Shown: positions 44,641-53,558, counted from the stretch's first letter. The stretch: DNA of 64,000 nucleotides from Nonomuraea maritima (GCF_900100395.1 NZ_FNFB01000002.1:619074-683073); one strand, 5' to 3'. Numbers and translations: made by a program. The notes: generated by a model not told the origin, from the letters alone.

Positions 44641-46044
44641 GTGAGGCTACGGTCTCTGCTGACCTGTGCCGTGACACTGGCCCTGACCGGTGCCACATTG
44701 GGCACGGCCCCGACCACGTACGCCGCCACCGTTCAAGCGCTGAGCACGATCACCGCCGACGATCCCAAGGACAGCACCGGTCCCGTCATCAGCCCGTCGC
44801 TGGTGTCGGAGATCAACGCCAAGAGCAGTGTGCGCTCCATCATCCAGCTCAAACCCGGCCAGAGCGTCCGCGACGTGGCCATGGACATCGAGCAGGCGTC
44901 CAAGGGAAGCCGCGTGCTGGAGGCCGCCAAGTCGCCGAACTTCTTCGTCGCCGAGGTGGACGTCCCGACGCTCAACACACTGAAGAAGGACAAGCGCGTC
45001 CAGGCCGTCTACGAGGACCAGCTGAGCGTGCCCTTCCGTGACGGCGGCGCGCGCCTGATCAGCTCCGAAGAGGCGCACCAGGCCGGTTACACGGGGACGG
45101 GCACCACGATCGCCGTCCTCGACACCGGCATCGACCGCGACCACCCGTACTTCGCCGGCCGGATCGTGGACGAGGCGTGCTTCTCCAGCTCCGACGCGAG
45201 CGACCGCACGGTCTCGCTCTGCCCGAACAACCAGCCGAGCCAGACGGGCCCCGGCTCGGCCGACGCCGAGACCCCGCAGTGCATCTCCAACGGCTCGAAC
45301 CTCTGCTTCCACGGCTCGCACGTGGCGGGGATCGCGGCGGGCAGGACGACGACCGGCGCCCCGCCCGACGGCGCCGCCCCGGGGGCCCGCATCCTCGCGA
45401 TCCAGGTCTTCAACCGGGCGGACGACCCGGCCACCTGCGGCGGACGGGCGCCGTGCCTGCGCAGCTACACCTCGGACCAGAAGCTCGCGCTCGAGTACGT
45501 CATGCGCATGGTGAAGGCCCACAACATCGCGGCGGTGAACCTGAGCCTCGGCAGCGGCGGCCCGTTCACCGAGGCGTGCGACGAGAACGCCCGCGCGGCT
45601 GCGCTCAAGCAGGAGTTCGACGCGTTGCTGGCCCAGAGGGTGGCCTCGGTGGTCGCCGCCGGCAACAACGGCTTCGAGAACGGCGTGTCCACACCGGCGT
45701 GCATCTCGACGGCCGTCACCGTCGGCGCGACGGACGGCTCCGACGCGCTCGCCTCGTTCTCCAACCGCGGCCCGCTGCTCGACCTGCTCGCGCCAGGTCA
45801 GAACATCCGGTCCGCGGTGCCCGACGACGCCTACGCGAACGTGAGCGGCACCTCGATGGCGGCGCCGAACGTGGCGGGGGCGTTCGCGCTGATGCGGCAG
45901 GCGTTCCCTGACTACACGGTGGAGCAGAGCCTGCAGCGGCTGCAGGACACCGGCGCCAAGATCTCGTACCGCTCGGGCGGGCAGCAGGTGACCGCGGCCC
46001 AGGTCGACGTGGCACGCGCCACCTCGGCCGAATCCCAGGCCTGA
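44641..46044 (+). CDS. secreted S8 subtilase (subtilase 2 of 3)
   Basis: This is a 467-residue paralogue without the C-terminal extension. A signal peptide occupies about 1-28 (ending TTYAA). The I9-like prodomain (about 50-125) and the S8 domain follow: Asp in AVLDTGIDRDHP, His in CFHGSHVAGIAAG, Ser in VSGTSMAAPNVAGAFALM. Cysteines match those in the other two proteases (CFSSSD, CPNN, CISN, CFHG). I chose the GTG at 44641 because GGAGG lies 5 nt upstream and VRLRSLL begins a good signal peptide; ATGs further upstream give an implausible leader. A terminator follows. Confidence 0.94.
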   Translation: MRLRSLLTCAVTLALTGATLGTAPTTYAATVQALSTITADDPKDSTGPVISPSLVSEINAKSSVRSIIQLKPGQSVRDVAMDIEQASKGSRVLEAAKSPNFFVAEVDVPTLNTLKKDKRVQAVYEDQLSVPFRDGGARLISSEEAHQAGYTGTGTTIAVLDTGIDRDHPYFAGRIVDEACFSSSDASDRTVSLCPNNQPSQTGPGSADAETPQCISNGSNLCFHGSHVAGIAAGRTTTGAPPDGAAPGARILAIQVFNRADDPATCGGRAPCLRSYTSDQKLALEYVMRMVKAHNIAAVNLSLGSGGPFTEACDENARAAALKQEFDALLAQRVASVVAAGNNGFENGVSTPACISTAVTVGATDGSDALASFSNRGPLLDLLAPGQNIRSAVPDDAYANVSGTSMAAPNVAGAFALMRQAFPDYTVEQSLQRLQDTGAKISYRSGGQQVTAAQVDVARATSAESQA

Positions 46045-46054
46045 CGAGCAGCGA

Positions 46055-46086
46055 AGAAAGGGCCGGGCCCGCGCCCGGCCCTTTCT
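46055..46086 (+). terminator. strong GC-rich terminator
   Basis: AGAAAGGGCCGGGC and GCCCGGCCCTTTCT form a perfect 14-bp stem with a CCGC loop, 10 nt after the second subtilase. Confidence 0.92.
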
Positions 46087-46196
46087 CGGGACGACTCGAA
46101 TAAAAGGGGCAACGGAACACTTCCCTCCCTCTGACATCGGTTGTTTAATAAATGAACTTTTGCCGACAAAAACCCCCCGAACCTCCGGAGGAACAG

Positions 46197-47555
46197 TTGA
46201 GGCTGATGTCCCTGCTGGCAGGCGCCGCCGCGTTAGCCGCCGCCTCGGCAGCGCTCGTCGCCACACCCGCTCTCGCCGACCCCGAATCCAAGATCGACCC
46301 GGCCATCACCGCGACCGGTGAGCACCGCGCCATCGTCCGCGTGCAGCAACCGGCCCAGGTCGCGACCCTCAAGGCCGGCGCCGAGGAGGTCAGGCGGGGC
46401 AAGCGCAACGTCTCCGCCGAGCCGCCCGCCGAGATCGCGCAGCAGCTCGACTTCTTCGTCTACCGCGGCACCCGCGCGGAGCTGGAGCAGATCGCCGAGG
46501 ACAGCGGCGTCGTGTCGATCCGCCCGGACAGGCTCAACGCGCCCTCCCTCGTGGAGAGCATCCCGCTGATCGGCGCCGACCAGGCGCACAAGCGGAACTA
46601 CACCGGCAAGGGCACGGCCGTGGCGATCCTCGACACCGGCATCGACAACGACCACCCCGCCTTCGCCGGCCGCATCGCCGCCCAGGCGTGCTTCTCGGCC
46701 ACCGACCCCGTCGACGGCTCGAAGCCGCTCTGCCCGAACGGCAGCCAGTTCCAGATCGGCGAGGGCGCCGCGAACGCCGAGAGCGCCGCCTGTATGGACG
46801 CGGCACCGCTGCCGCAGTACGGCCTCTGCTACCACGGCACCCACGTGGCCGGCATCGCGGCCGGCCAGGCGACGCCCGAGTTCCCCGCCTCCGGCGTGGC
46901 TCCCAAGGCCACGATCGTGCCGGTGCAGGTGTTCAGCCGGTTCGACAACTCGCCGTACTGCCAGGGAGCGCCCTCGTGCGTCCTCGCCTACGACTCCTCG
47001 ATCCTGACCGGCATGGCGTACGCGAACCTGCTGGCCGACCAGTACAACATCGCCGCGGTCAACCTGAGCCTGGGCGGCGGCCTGTACGCCACGGCATGTG
47101 ACACGACCGACGGTGCCGACTTCAAGGCCGAGGTGGACCAGCTGCTCGCCAAGGGCACCGCGACGGTGGTCGCCTCCGGCAACGAGGGCTTCGACTCCCA
47201 GGTGTCGTGGCCGGCGTGCGTGTCCACCACGGTCGCGGTCGGCGCCACGGACAAGCAGGACGCGGTGGCGCCGTTCTCCAACCGGGGCGCGCTGATCGAC
47301 GTGTTCGCCCCCGGCGCGAGCATCTCCGCGGCCATCACGGGCAACGCCTACGCCACCCTGAACGGCACGTCGATGGCGACCCCGCACGTCGCGGGCGCCT
47401 TCGCGCTGCTGCGCCAGAAGGACAAGAAGGCTCCGGCCGACAAGCTGCTGAGCGCGCTGGTGCGCACCGGCAAGCCGATCACGTACGCGAGCGCCGGCGC
47501 CGAGGTCACGACGCCGCGCATCGACGTCTGGGCGGCACTCCACAAGCGCAAGTAG
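46197..47555 (+). CDS. secreted S8 subtilase (subtilase 3 of 3)
   Basis: This is a 452-residue paralogue. A signal peptide occupies about 1-31 (ending ATPALA). The prodomain (about 35-115) precedes the S8 domain with Asp in AILDTGIDNDHP, His in CYHGTHVAGIAAG and Ser in LNGTSMATPHVAGAFALL. The start is probably the TTG at 46197: GGAGGAACAG precedes it exactly as GGAGGAACAA precedes the GTG of subtilase 2, and both continue (L/V)RL. An ATG at 46206 is too far from the ribosome-binding site, and one at 46152 gives a poor leader. A terminator follows. Confidence 0.93.
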   Translation: MRLMSLLAGAAALAAASAALVATPALADPESKIDPAITATGEHRAIVRVQQPAQVATLKAGAEEVRRGKRNVSAEPPAEIAQQLDFFVYRGTRAELEQIAEDSGVVSIRPDRLNAPSLVESIPLIGADQAHKRNYTGKGTAVAILDTGIDNDHPAFAGRIAAQACFSATDPVDGSKPLCPNGSQFQIGEGAANAESAACMDAAPLPQYGLCYHGTHVAGIAAGQATPEFPASGVAPKATIVPVQVFSRFDNSPYCQGAPSCVLAYDSSILTGMAYANLLADQYNIAAVNLSLGGGLYATACDTTDGADFKAEVDQLLAKGTATVVASGNEGFDSQVSWPACVSTTVAVGATDKQDAVAPFSNRGALIDVFAPGASISAAITGNAYATLNGTSMATPHVAGAFALLRQKDKKAPADKLLSALVRTGKPITYASAGAEVTTPRIDVWAALHKRK

Positions 47556-47567
47556 TCCTGAGACATG

Positions 47568-47595
47568 AAGGGGCGTCCCACTCGGGACGCCCCTT
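47568..47595 (+). terminator. intrinsic terminator after the third subtilase
   Basis: AAGGGGCGTCCC-ACTC-GGGACGCCCCTT has perfect 12-bp arms and is followed by TTCTC. Confidence 0.92.
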
Positions 47596-47649
47596 TTCTC
47601 GCTCATGGGTCCGTTCTCACTCACCCGACACGTTCCCGTGTGCGTCGCT

Positions 47650-47655
47650 TAGGGT
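47650..47655 (+). promoter_or_regulatory. -10 TAGGGT of sppA (leaderless)
   Basis: TAGGGT lies 7 nt before the sppA ATG, placing the expected transcript start on the ATG itself. There is no ribosome-binding site. A weak CCGACA -35 lies 19 bp upstream. Confidence 0.5.
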
Positions 47656-47662
47656 GGCTTGT

Positions 47663-49360
47663 ATGGACGCAGGCAAGGCGATCTTCGAAGCCGTCGACAA
47701 GCTTCGCCAGCGGCGTACGGCCCCGCTGGTGCTGGAGCTCGATCTCACCGAGGGCCTGACCGAGGGCCCACCGACGGACCCGCTCGCCGCGGTGCTGTCC
47801 ATGCGCAAGCCCCGCCTGAGCGACGTGCTGTCGGGGCTCAAGCGGGCCCGGCAGGACCCCCGGGTCATGGCGCTCATCGTCAAGATCGGGGCCAACCCGC
47901 TGGGCCTGGCCATGGTCCAGGAGCTGCGCCAGGCCGTGGTCCGCTTCCGGGCGTCCGGCAAGCTGACCGTGGCGTTCGCCGAGACGTTCGGCGAGTTCGG
48001 GGGCGGCACCGTCCCCTACTACCTCGCCTCCGCGTTCGAGCGCGTCTGCCTGCAGCCGAGCGGCGACGTCGGGCTGACCGGGGTCGCCATGGAGCAGCGC
48101 TTCCTCAAGGGCGCGCTCACCAAGCTCGGCGTCGGCTACGAGGTCGGGCAGCGGCACGAGTACAAGACGGCCGCCAACACCTTCACCCACGACCACATGA
48201 CCGAGCCCCACCGCGAGTCGACGAGCCGCATCGTCGAGTCGGTCGCCGACACCCTCGCGGCCGGCATCGCCGACGGGCGCCGGCTCGACCGCGACAAGGT
48301 GCGCGAGCTGATCGACCGCGGGCCGTTCACCGCCGCCGAGGCGCTGGAGGCGGGCCTGGTCGACGAGCTGGCCTACCGCGACGAGGTCTACGACGAGGTC
48401 AGGCGCGTCGCGGGCGCCGACTCGCACCTGCAGTTCGTCTCCCGCTACGCCAAGGCCACGACCGTGCGCAAGCTGCCCCAGCCGGGGGCCGACGCGATCG
48501 CGCTCGTGCACGCCACCGGCATGATCAGGACGGGTCGCAGCGGTCGCAGCCCGCTGGGCGGCGGCGGGGCGATGGGCTCCGACACGATCAGCGCGGCGCT
48601 GCGGGCGGCCCGGCGTGACCAGCACGTCAAGGCCGTGGTGTTCCGGGTCGACAGCCCCGGCGGCTCGTACGTGGCGAGCGACACCGTCTGGCGCGAGGTC
48701 ACGCTGACGCGCAGGGTCAAGCCGGTGATCGTGTCGATGGGCGACGTGGCGGCCTCGGGCGGCTACTTCATCGCGATGGCCGCCGACGTGATCGTCGCCC
48801 AGCCGGGCACGCTGACCGGCTCGATCGGCGTCTACGGCGGCAAGCCCGTCCTCTCCGAACTGCTCGAGAAGATCGGGATAAGTTCGGAAATGGTGGCAGA
48901 AGGGGCGAATGCCGGGATGTTCTCCACATCCCAGAGCTTCTCCCCCGAGCAGTGGACCCGCGTCAACTCCTGGCTCGACCGCATCTACGACGACTTCGTG
49001 GGCAAGGTCGCCCAGAGCCGCGACCTCACCCGCGAACGCGCCCACGAACTGGCCCGCGGCCGCGTGTGGACCGGCGCCGACGCCCACGCCGGCGGCCTGG
49101 TCGACGAGCTCGGCGGCCTGGAGGACGCGCTCGACCTGGCCAGGAAGCGCGCCCGGCTGGCCGACGACGCGCCCGTGCGCGTCTACCCGCGGGTCAACCC
49201 GCTGGAGCGGCTGCGCGGGCCGGAGTCGAGCGAGGACAAGTCGGCGGCGCTCGCCCGCATCCGGATGGACGCCTGGGGCCCGTTCGCCCGCCTGTCCGCC
49301 GAGCTGGGCCTGCCCGCCGCCGGCCCGCTCGTCCTGCCCGCCTGGTACGTCATCCGCTGA
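47663..49360 (+). CDS. sppA: S49 signal peptide peptidase SppA
   Basis: This is a 565-residue long-form S49 protease with two tandem S49 domains. It degrades cleaved signal peptides in known members. The first half carries the catalytic-type lysine in GQRHEYKTAANTF (about 165-177). The second half holds the nucleophile serine in TLTGSIGVYGGKPVL, with FRVDSPGGSYVASD and SMGDVAASGGYFIAMAAD nearby. No N-terminal membrane helix is visible, so it may be cytoplasmic or peripheral. The ATG at 47663 appears leaderless. Its position behind three secreted proteases suggests a link to secretion but no shared transcript, given the terminator in between. Confidence 0.93.
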   Translation: MDAGKAIFEAVDKLRQRRTAPLVLELDLTEGLTEGPPTDPLAAVLSMRKPRLSDVLSGLKRARQDPRVMALIVKIGANPLGLAMVQELRQAVVRFRASGKLTVAFAETFGEFGGGTVPYYLASAFERVCLQPSGDVGLTGVAMEQRFLKGALTKLGVGYEVGQRHEYKTAANTFTHDHMTEPHRESTSRIVESVADTLAAGIADGRRLDRDKVRELIDRGPFTAAEALEAGLVDELAYRDEVYDEVRRVAGADSHLQFVSRYAKATTVRKLPQPGADAIALVHATGMIRTGRSGRSPLGGGGAMGSDTISAALRAARRDQHVKAVVFRVDSPGGSYVASDTVWREVTLTRRVKPVIVSMGDVAASGGYFIAMAADVIVAQPGTLTGSIGVYGGKPVLSELLEKIGISSEMVAEGANAGMFSTSQSFSPEQWTRVNSWLDRIYDDFVGKVAQSRDLTRERAHELARGRVWTGADAHAGGLVDELGGLEDALDLARKRARLADDAPVRVYPRVNPLERLRGPESSEDKSAALARIRMDAWGPFARLSAELGLPAAGPLVLPAWYVIR

Positions 49361-49364
49361 GCCG

Positions 49365-49850
49365 TCACGACACCGTGGTCCGGTAGCGGCCGCGCACGCG
49401 CACCAGAGGGCGCAGCGACGCGTCGACGTACGGGACGGAAAGGATCGTGGCGAGGTAGAGCGTGTGATCGCCGGCCGGGATCACCTTGGTGGTCTCGGCC
49501 TCGATCGCAGCCACCCCACCCTCGACGACCAGCGCCTCCGTGTGCTCCCCGCGGTGGTGCGGGGTGCCCGCGACCAGCAGGCGGGCGCTGGGCCGACCCG
49601 GCGTGGCGAAGCGGCTGGCGACGGCCGCCTGCTCGGACGACAGCAGCGACGCCGCCCAGCGGTCCTGCCGCAGCAGCACCTCGTTGAGGTAGCCGGCGCT
49701 GGCCAGGCTCACCATCACCAGCGGCGGCTCCAGCGAGACGGACATCAGCGCCGACACCGTCGTGCCGATGTCGTCGCGGCCGTCGCGGGCGGTCACCACC
49801 GCCACCCCCGCGGCCAGCTGCGCCATCGCCTCGGTGAACAGCTCGCTCAA
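49365..49850 (-). CDS. flavin reductase-like FMN-binding protein
   Basis: This 161-residue split-barrel flavoprotein is of the flavin reductase (HpaC/RutF) type, which makes reduced FMN or FAD for monooxygenases. It begins FTEAMAQLAAGVAVVTARDG, then GTTVSALMSVSLEPPLVMVS, the flavin-contact segment, and FATPGRPSARLL. The C-terminus VRVRGRYRTT is standard. The start is a TTG at 49850 with GGGGAGG 7 nt upstream. It lies 46 nt downstream of the osmolyte-binding lipoprotein gene on the same strand and may be part of that operon. A hairpin covers its ribosome-binding site. No partner monooxygenase is near. Confidence 0.85.
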   Translation of the reverse strand: MSELFTEAMAQLAAGVAVVTARDGRDDIGTTVSALMSVSLEPPLVMVSLASAGYLNEVLLRQDRWAASLLSSEQAAVASRFATPGRPSARLLVAGTPHHRGEHTEALVVEGGVAAIEAETTKVIPAGDHTLYLATILSVPYVDASLRPLVRVRGRYRTTVS

Positions 49851-49858
49851 AGCGAGGA

Positions 49859-49875
49859 CCTCCCCTGCAGGGAGG
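49859..49875 (-). promoter_or_regulatory. hairpin covering the flavin reductase ribosome-binding site
   Basis: Minus-strand RNA reads CCUCCC-UGCAG-GGGAGG, a perfect 6-bp stem. Its 3' arm is the Shine-Dalgarno of the TTG at 49850. It could lower translation relative to the upstream ABC genes or act as a weak terminator. Confidence 0.4.
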
Positions 49876-49896
49876 CCCTCTGACGAGCGGCGGGCG

Positions 49897-50823
49897 TCAG
49901 AGGAGCCCGTTGGAGGTCAGCCATTCCTTGGCCACCGTAGCGGGTTCGTCCTTGTTGACGTTGATCTGCTGCATCATGCCGAGGAGCGACTCGGTGGTGA
50001 GCTTCGCCGAGACGCCGTTCAGGGTGGTCCTGATGGTCTCGGTGGCGGACGACTTGTGCAGCAGCGGCGTGACGTTCTGGGCCGGGAAGATGTTCTTCGG
50101 GTCCTGGAGCGCCACCAGGTCGTTGGCGACCATCTTGGGGTCGGTGGTGAAGACGTTGCCGACCTGGATCGAGCCGTCCTTCAGCGCGTCGGCCGTGGTC
50201 GGGCCGGTCGGCTTCCACTCCTTGAACTCGAGCCCGTAGACGTCCTTGAAGCGGGTCTCCCACCGGCTCTTGAACTCGGGCGGACCGCCGACGACCATGT
50301 CCTTCGAGACCTTGGCGAGGTCCTCCATCGTGGTGAGCCCGCGCGAGGTCTGCGTCTCCTTGGTGACGGAGAGGCTGTCCTTGTCCTCGGCCGGGGCGGA
50401 GTCGAGCACCTCCACCTCAGGCGGCAGCTTCTGCTTCAGTTCCGCGTCGACCTCGTCGGTCGACGCGGCGGTGCTCTTGGGGTCGAGGTAGGCGAGCAGG
50501 TTGCCGTTGTACTCGGGCACGATCGTCAGGCCGCCGCTCTTGACCTGGCCGTAGACGACCTCACGGCTGCCGATGCGCGGCTTCTCCTCCACCTGTACGC
50601 CCTTCGCCTCCAGCGCCTGGGCGTAGATCGAGGAGAGCAGGACGCTCTCGTCGAAGTCGAAGGAGCCGATGACGGCCTTGCCGCCGTCGGCGGTGGAGCC
50701 GGTGGGGGCCGCGGACGTCGCGTCGAGCGGGTTGCCGGGCGTTCCGCCACCGCCGCTGCCGCAGGCGGCCAAGCCGAGCATCGCCGAGAGGAGGAGCCCC
50801 GCGATGCCGTACGTGCGTCTCAT
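49897..50823 (-). CDS. glycine betaine/choline ABC transporter, binding lipoprotein
   Basis: This is a 308-residue OpuAC/OpuCC-type substrate-binding lipoprotein. The lipobox LAAC ends the signal peptide (about residue 21, MLGLAACGSGGGG). The mature part has VIGSFDFDESVLLSSIYAQ, LTIVPEYNGNLLAYLD, GLTTMEDLAKVSKDMVVGGP and GNVFTTDPKMVANDLVALQDP, which is typical of quaternary-ammonium binders. It is the fourth gene of the operon ATPase, permease, permease, binding protein, lying 23 nt after the second permease. Confidence 0.94.
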   Translation of the reverse strand: MRRTYGIAGLLLSAMLGLAACGSGGGGTPGNPLDATSAAPTGSTADGGKAVIGSFDFDESVLLSSIYAQALEAKGVQVEEKPRIGSREVVYGQVKSGGLTIVPEYNGNLLAYLDPKSTAASTDEVDAELKQKLPPEVEVLDSAPAEDKDSLSVTKETQTSRGLTTMEDLAKVSKDMVVGGPPEFKSRWETRFKDVYGLEFKEWKPTGPTTADALKDGSIQVGNVFTTDPKMVANDLVALQDPKNIFPAQNVTPLLHKSSATETIRTTLNGVSAKLTTESLLGMMQQINVNKDEPATVAKEWLTSNGLL

Positions 50824-50846
50824 CTTCCTTTTCCCTTCTTACCGAA

Positions 50847-51539
50847 CTATCGGACCTTGAGCCGCCGGCTCACCCCCGGAGACACCGTCACCCTCTGGGC
50901 GAGGGCGAACCCGAACTGAACGAACAGCGCGAACAACACGATCAATACAGAACCACCGACGACGCTCGCGTAATCCTGGGTGGCGAAACCGTCGATGACG
51001 TAGCGGCCGAGACCGCCGAGCCCGGTGTAGGCCGCGACCGTGGTCGTGGCCACGACCTGGATGGCCGACAGCCTGCACCCCAGCAGGATCAGCGGCAGCG
51101 CGACCGGCACCAGCACCCGCCCGAGCACCTGCCCGCCGCGCAGCCCCATCCCGTACGCGGCGTCACGCAGGTCCGGGTCGACGCCCCTGATGCCCTCGTA
51201 GGTGTTCACCAGGATCGGCGGTATCGCGAGCAGCACCAACGGGATGATCACCGGCCAGATCGACGACGCGCCCAGCAGCAGCACGAACATCACCAGCAGG
51301 CCCAGCGTGGGCAGCGCCCTGGCCAGGTTCGCCGTCACGACGACGAGCACCTCGCCCCGCCCGGTGTGCCCGATCGCGAGGCCCAGCGGCACCGCGACCA
51401 GCGCCGCGAGCACCAGCGCCAGCGCCGAGAACTGCAGGTGCTCCAGCAGGCGGGTGGGGATGCCGTCGGGGCCCGTCCAGTTGGCGGGGTCGCCGAAGAA
51501 CTGCACGAGCCAGTTCAGGAACGCCTCCACCCAGCTCAC
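50847..51539 (-). CDS. osmolyte ABC transporter permease (second)
   Basis: This is a 230-residue permease of the OpuCB/OpuCD type with about five membrane segments. The EAA loop is GVDPDLRDAAYGMGLRGGQVLGR, split across its centre. The GTG start at 51539 (VSWVEAFLNWLVQFFGDP) overlaps the stop of the preceding permease by 4 nt (GTGA), so the two are coupled. It is paralogous to the first permease, and the two likely form a heterodimer. Confidence 0.92.
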   Translation of the reverse strand: MSWVEAFLNWLVQFFGDPANWTGPDGIPTRLLEHLQFSALALVLAALVAVPLGLAIGHTGRGEVLVVVTANLARALPTLGLLVMFVLLLGASSIWPVIIPLVLLAIPPILVNTYEGIRGVDPDLRDAAYGMGLRGGQVLGRVLVPVALPLILLGCRLSAIQVVATTTVAAYTGLGGLGRYVIDGFATQDYASVVGGSVLIVLFALFVQFGFALAQRVTVSPGVSRRLKVR

Positions 51540-52213
51540 GACGTCCCCTTCCTGGCCCGCACCCACGGGGTGAGCAGCCGCTGCGCCAGCACCAGCAGGG
51601 CGTCGGCGATCAGCGCCAGGGCGATGATCAGCGCGATGCCGACGATCACCGGCGGCATGAACGGGTTCTGGTAGGCCCGGGTGAACAGCCCGCCGAGACC
51701 GCCCTGGCCGATCAGCGCGCCCACGCTCACCAGGCTGATGCTGGAGACCGCGACCACCCGGAGCCCGGCCAGCACCACCGGCGCCGCGAGCGGCAGCTCG
51801 ACCGCCAGCAGCCGGCGCAGCGGGGTGAAGCCCATCGCCACGGCCGACTGGCGTACGTGGTCGGGCACCGCGTCGAGCCCGTCGACCACGGCGGGGATGA
51901 GCACGGCCGCGCCGTAGAAGGCCAGCGGGACGATCACCGTGGTCTGCGACAGCCCGGTCACCGAGATCATCAGCATGAAGACGGGCAGCGACGGGAGCGC
52001 GTACACGACGTTCATCAGGCCGGAGGTGGGCTGGTAGAGCCAGCGCCAGCGGGCGCAGGCGAGCCCCAGCGGCAGCGCCACGACGAGCGCGAGCACGATC
52101 GGCACGACCGACATCGTGATGTGGTCGGTGAGCAGATTGCGGATGCTGTCGGCCCGGCCGGTGTCCCAGTTGCGCCCGAACCACTCCCACAGCGAGGGAG
52201 GACCGTCACCCAT
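51536..52213 (-). CDS. osmolyte ABC transporter permease (first)
   Basis: This is a 225-residue binding-protein-dependent permease with about five membrane segments and the EAA-type loop LDAVPDHVRQSAVAMGFTPL. The start ATG at 52213 overlaps the ATPase stop by 8 nt. It is similar to the second permease, as usual for OpuC-type importers of glycine betaine, carnitine or choline. Confidence 0.92.
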   Translation of the reverse strand: MGDGPPSLWEWFGRNWDTGRADSIRNLLTDHITMSVVPIVLALVVALPLGLACARWRWLYQPTSGLMNVVYALPSLPVFMLMISVTGLSQTTVIVPLAFYGAAVLIPAVVDGLDAVPDHVRQSAVAMGFTPLRRLLAVELPLAAPVVLAGLRVVAVSSISLVSVGALIGQGGLGGLFTRAYQNPFMPPVIVGIALIIALALIADALLVLAQRLLTPWVRARKGTS

Positions 52214-53264
52214 CGGCCGCCTCCGCGAGCGCCAGGTCGAGGGCGTTCCGCGTGGCCACGCCGACGACCCTGCCCTGCTCGTCGACGGCCACGGAGCAGC
52301 CCGACGGCGACAGCAGCGCCGCGTCCAGCGCCGCGCGCATCGAGTCGCGTCCTGGCACGAACGTCCCGTACGGCTCCAGCTCGCCGGGCCGCGCCGCCGA
52401 CCGCCAGCCGACCGGGCGGCCCTCGCCGTCGACGACGAGCAGCCACGGCTCCGGTGAGTCGCCCGAGAACCCCTCGGGCGCCGTCAGGTCGGTCCGCAGC
52501 CGCAGGCCCGCGGTCGAGACGAACTGCAGCCGCCGGATGCCCCTGTCGTGCCCGAGGAACTCGCGGACGAAGTCGTCGGCCGGCTCGGCGAGCAGCGTCT
52601 TCGGCTCGGCCAGCTGGGCCAGCCTGCCGCCCACCCGCAGCACCGCCACCCGGTCGCCCAGCTTGATCGCCTCGTCGATGTCGTGGGTGACGAACACGAT
52701 GGTCTTGTTCAGCTCGCTCTGCAGCCGGAGCAGCTCGTCCTGCAGGCTCGTCCGCACGATCGGGTCGACCGCGCTGAACGGCTCGTCCATGAGCAGCACG
52801 GGCGGGTCGGCGGCCAGCGCCCGTGCCACGCCCACGCGCTGCTGCTGCCCGCCGGAGAGCTGGAACGGGTAGCGCCCGGCGAGCGCCGGGTCGAGCCCCA
52901 CGCGCTCCAGCAGCTCCATGGCGCGGGTCCTGGCCTTCTTGCGGTCCCAGCCGAGCAGATAGGGGACGGTGGCGACGTTGTCGACGATCTTGCGGTGCGG
53001 GAAGAGACCGGCCTGCTGGATGACGTACCCGATGCCACGCCGCAGCGTCGGCGGGTCGATGCCCTGCACCGGCACGCCGTCGAGGAGGATGCGGCCCTCC
53101 GACGCGTCGATCATCCGGTTGATCATGCGCAGGGACGTCGTCTTCCCGCAGCCGGACGGCCCCACGAGCACGGTGATCTCGCCGGTGGGCGCCTCGAAGC
53201 TGAGGTCGTCCACGGCGACGGTTCCATCTGGGTAGCGTTTGGTGACAGCGTCAAATGTGATCAC
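52206..53264 (-). CDS. opuCA: osmolyte ABC transporter ATP-binding protein with CBS domains
   Basis: This is a 352-residue OpuCA/ProV-type ATPase. Walker A is GPSGCGKTTS (about 36-45), the signature LSGGQQQRVGVARAL, Walker B VLLMDEPFSAVD and the H-loop FVTHDIDEA. A C-terminal CBS region (about 245-350: GTFVPGRDSMRAALDAALLS, GRVVGVATRNALDLAL) senses ionic strength in relatives. The first gene of the operon, it starts at a GTG (53264). The import of compatible solutes against osmotic stress complements trehalose synthesis encoded at 30-36 kb. Confidence 0.94.
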   Translation of the reverse strand: MITFDAVTKRYPDGTVAVDDLSFEAPTGEITVLVGPSGCGKTTSLRMINRMIDASEGRILLDGVPVQGIDPPTLRRGIGYVIQQAGLFPHRKIVDNVATVPYLLGWDRKKARTRAMELLERVGLDPALAGRYPFQLSGGQQQRVGVARALAADPPVLLMDEPFSAVDPIVRTSLQDELLRLQSELNKTIVFVTHDIDEAIKLGDRVAVLRVGGRLAQLAEPKTLLAEPADDFVREFLGHDRGIRRLQFVSTAGLRLRTDLTAPEGFSGDSPEPWLLVVDGEGRPVGWRSAARPGELEPYGTFVPGRDSMRAALDAALLSPSGCSVAVDEQGRVVGVATRNALDLALAEAADG

Positions 53265-53558
53265 GCGCGAAACTCTCGCTTAGGGCTGGGTCGCAGGGCC
53301 GCGGCCCCCTCGCGCCACGCCCGCCGCCTGATCTCTCGGACCACAGACTACGGCGATCCACTTGCCCATGTCGTAACGGGATCTTCTTAAACGCTTCACT
53401 TGACCTGGATGATTTCCCACGAAATCCGCATCCGGTAGTGCGCCGGACCGCTCGGTGTTGGCATGATGACCTCCACGACCCCCCGACGCTTCAGTTCCAC
53501 CGGCTTCTGACGCGCACCCCTCCCTCAGCGTCCGCACCCAGCAAGAGGATCCGGCCCC

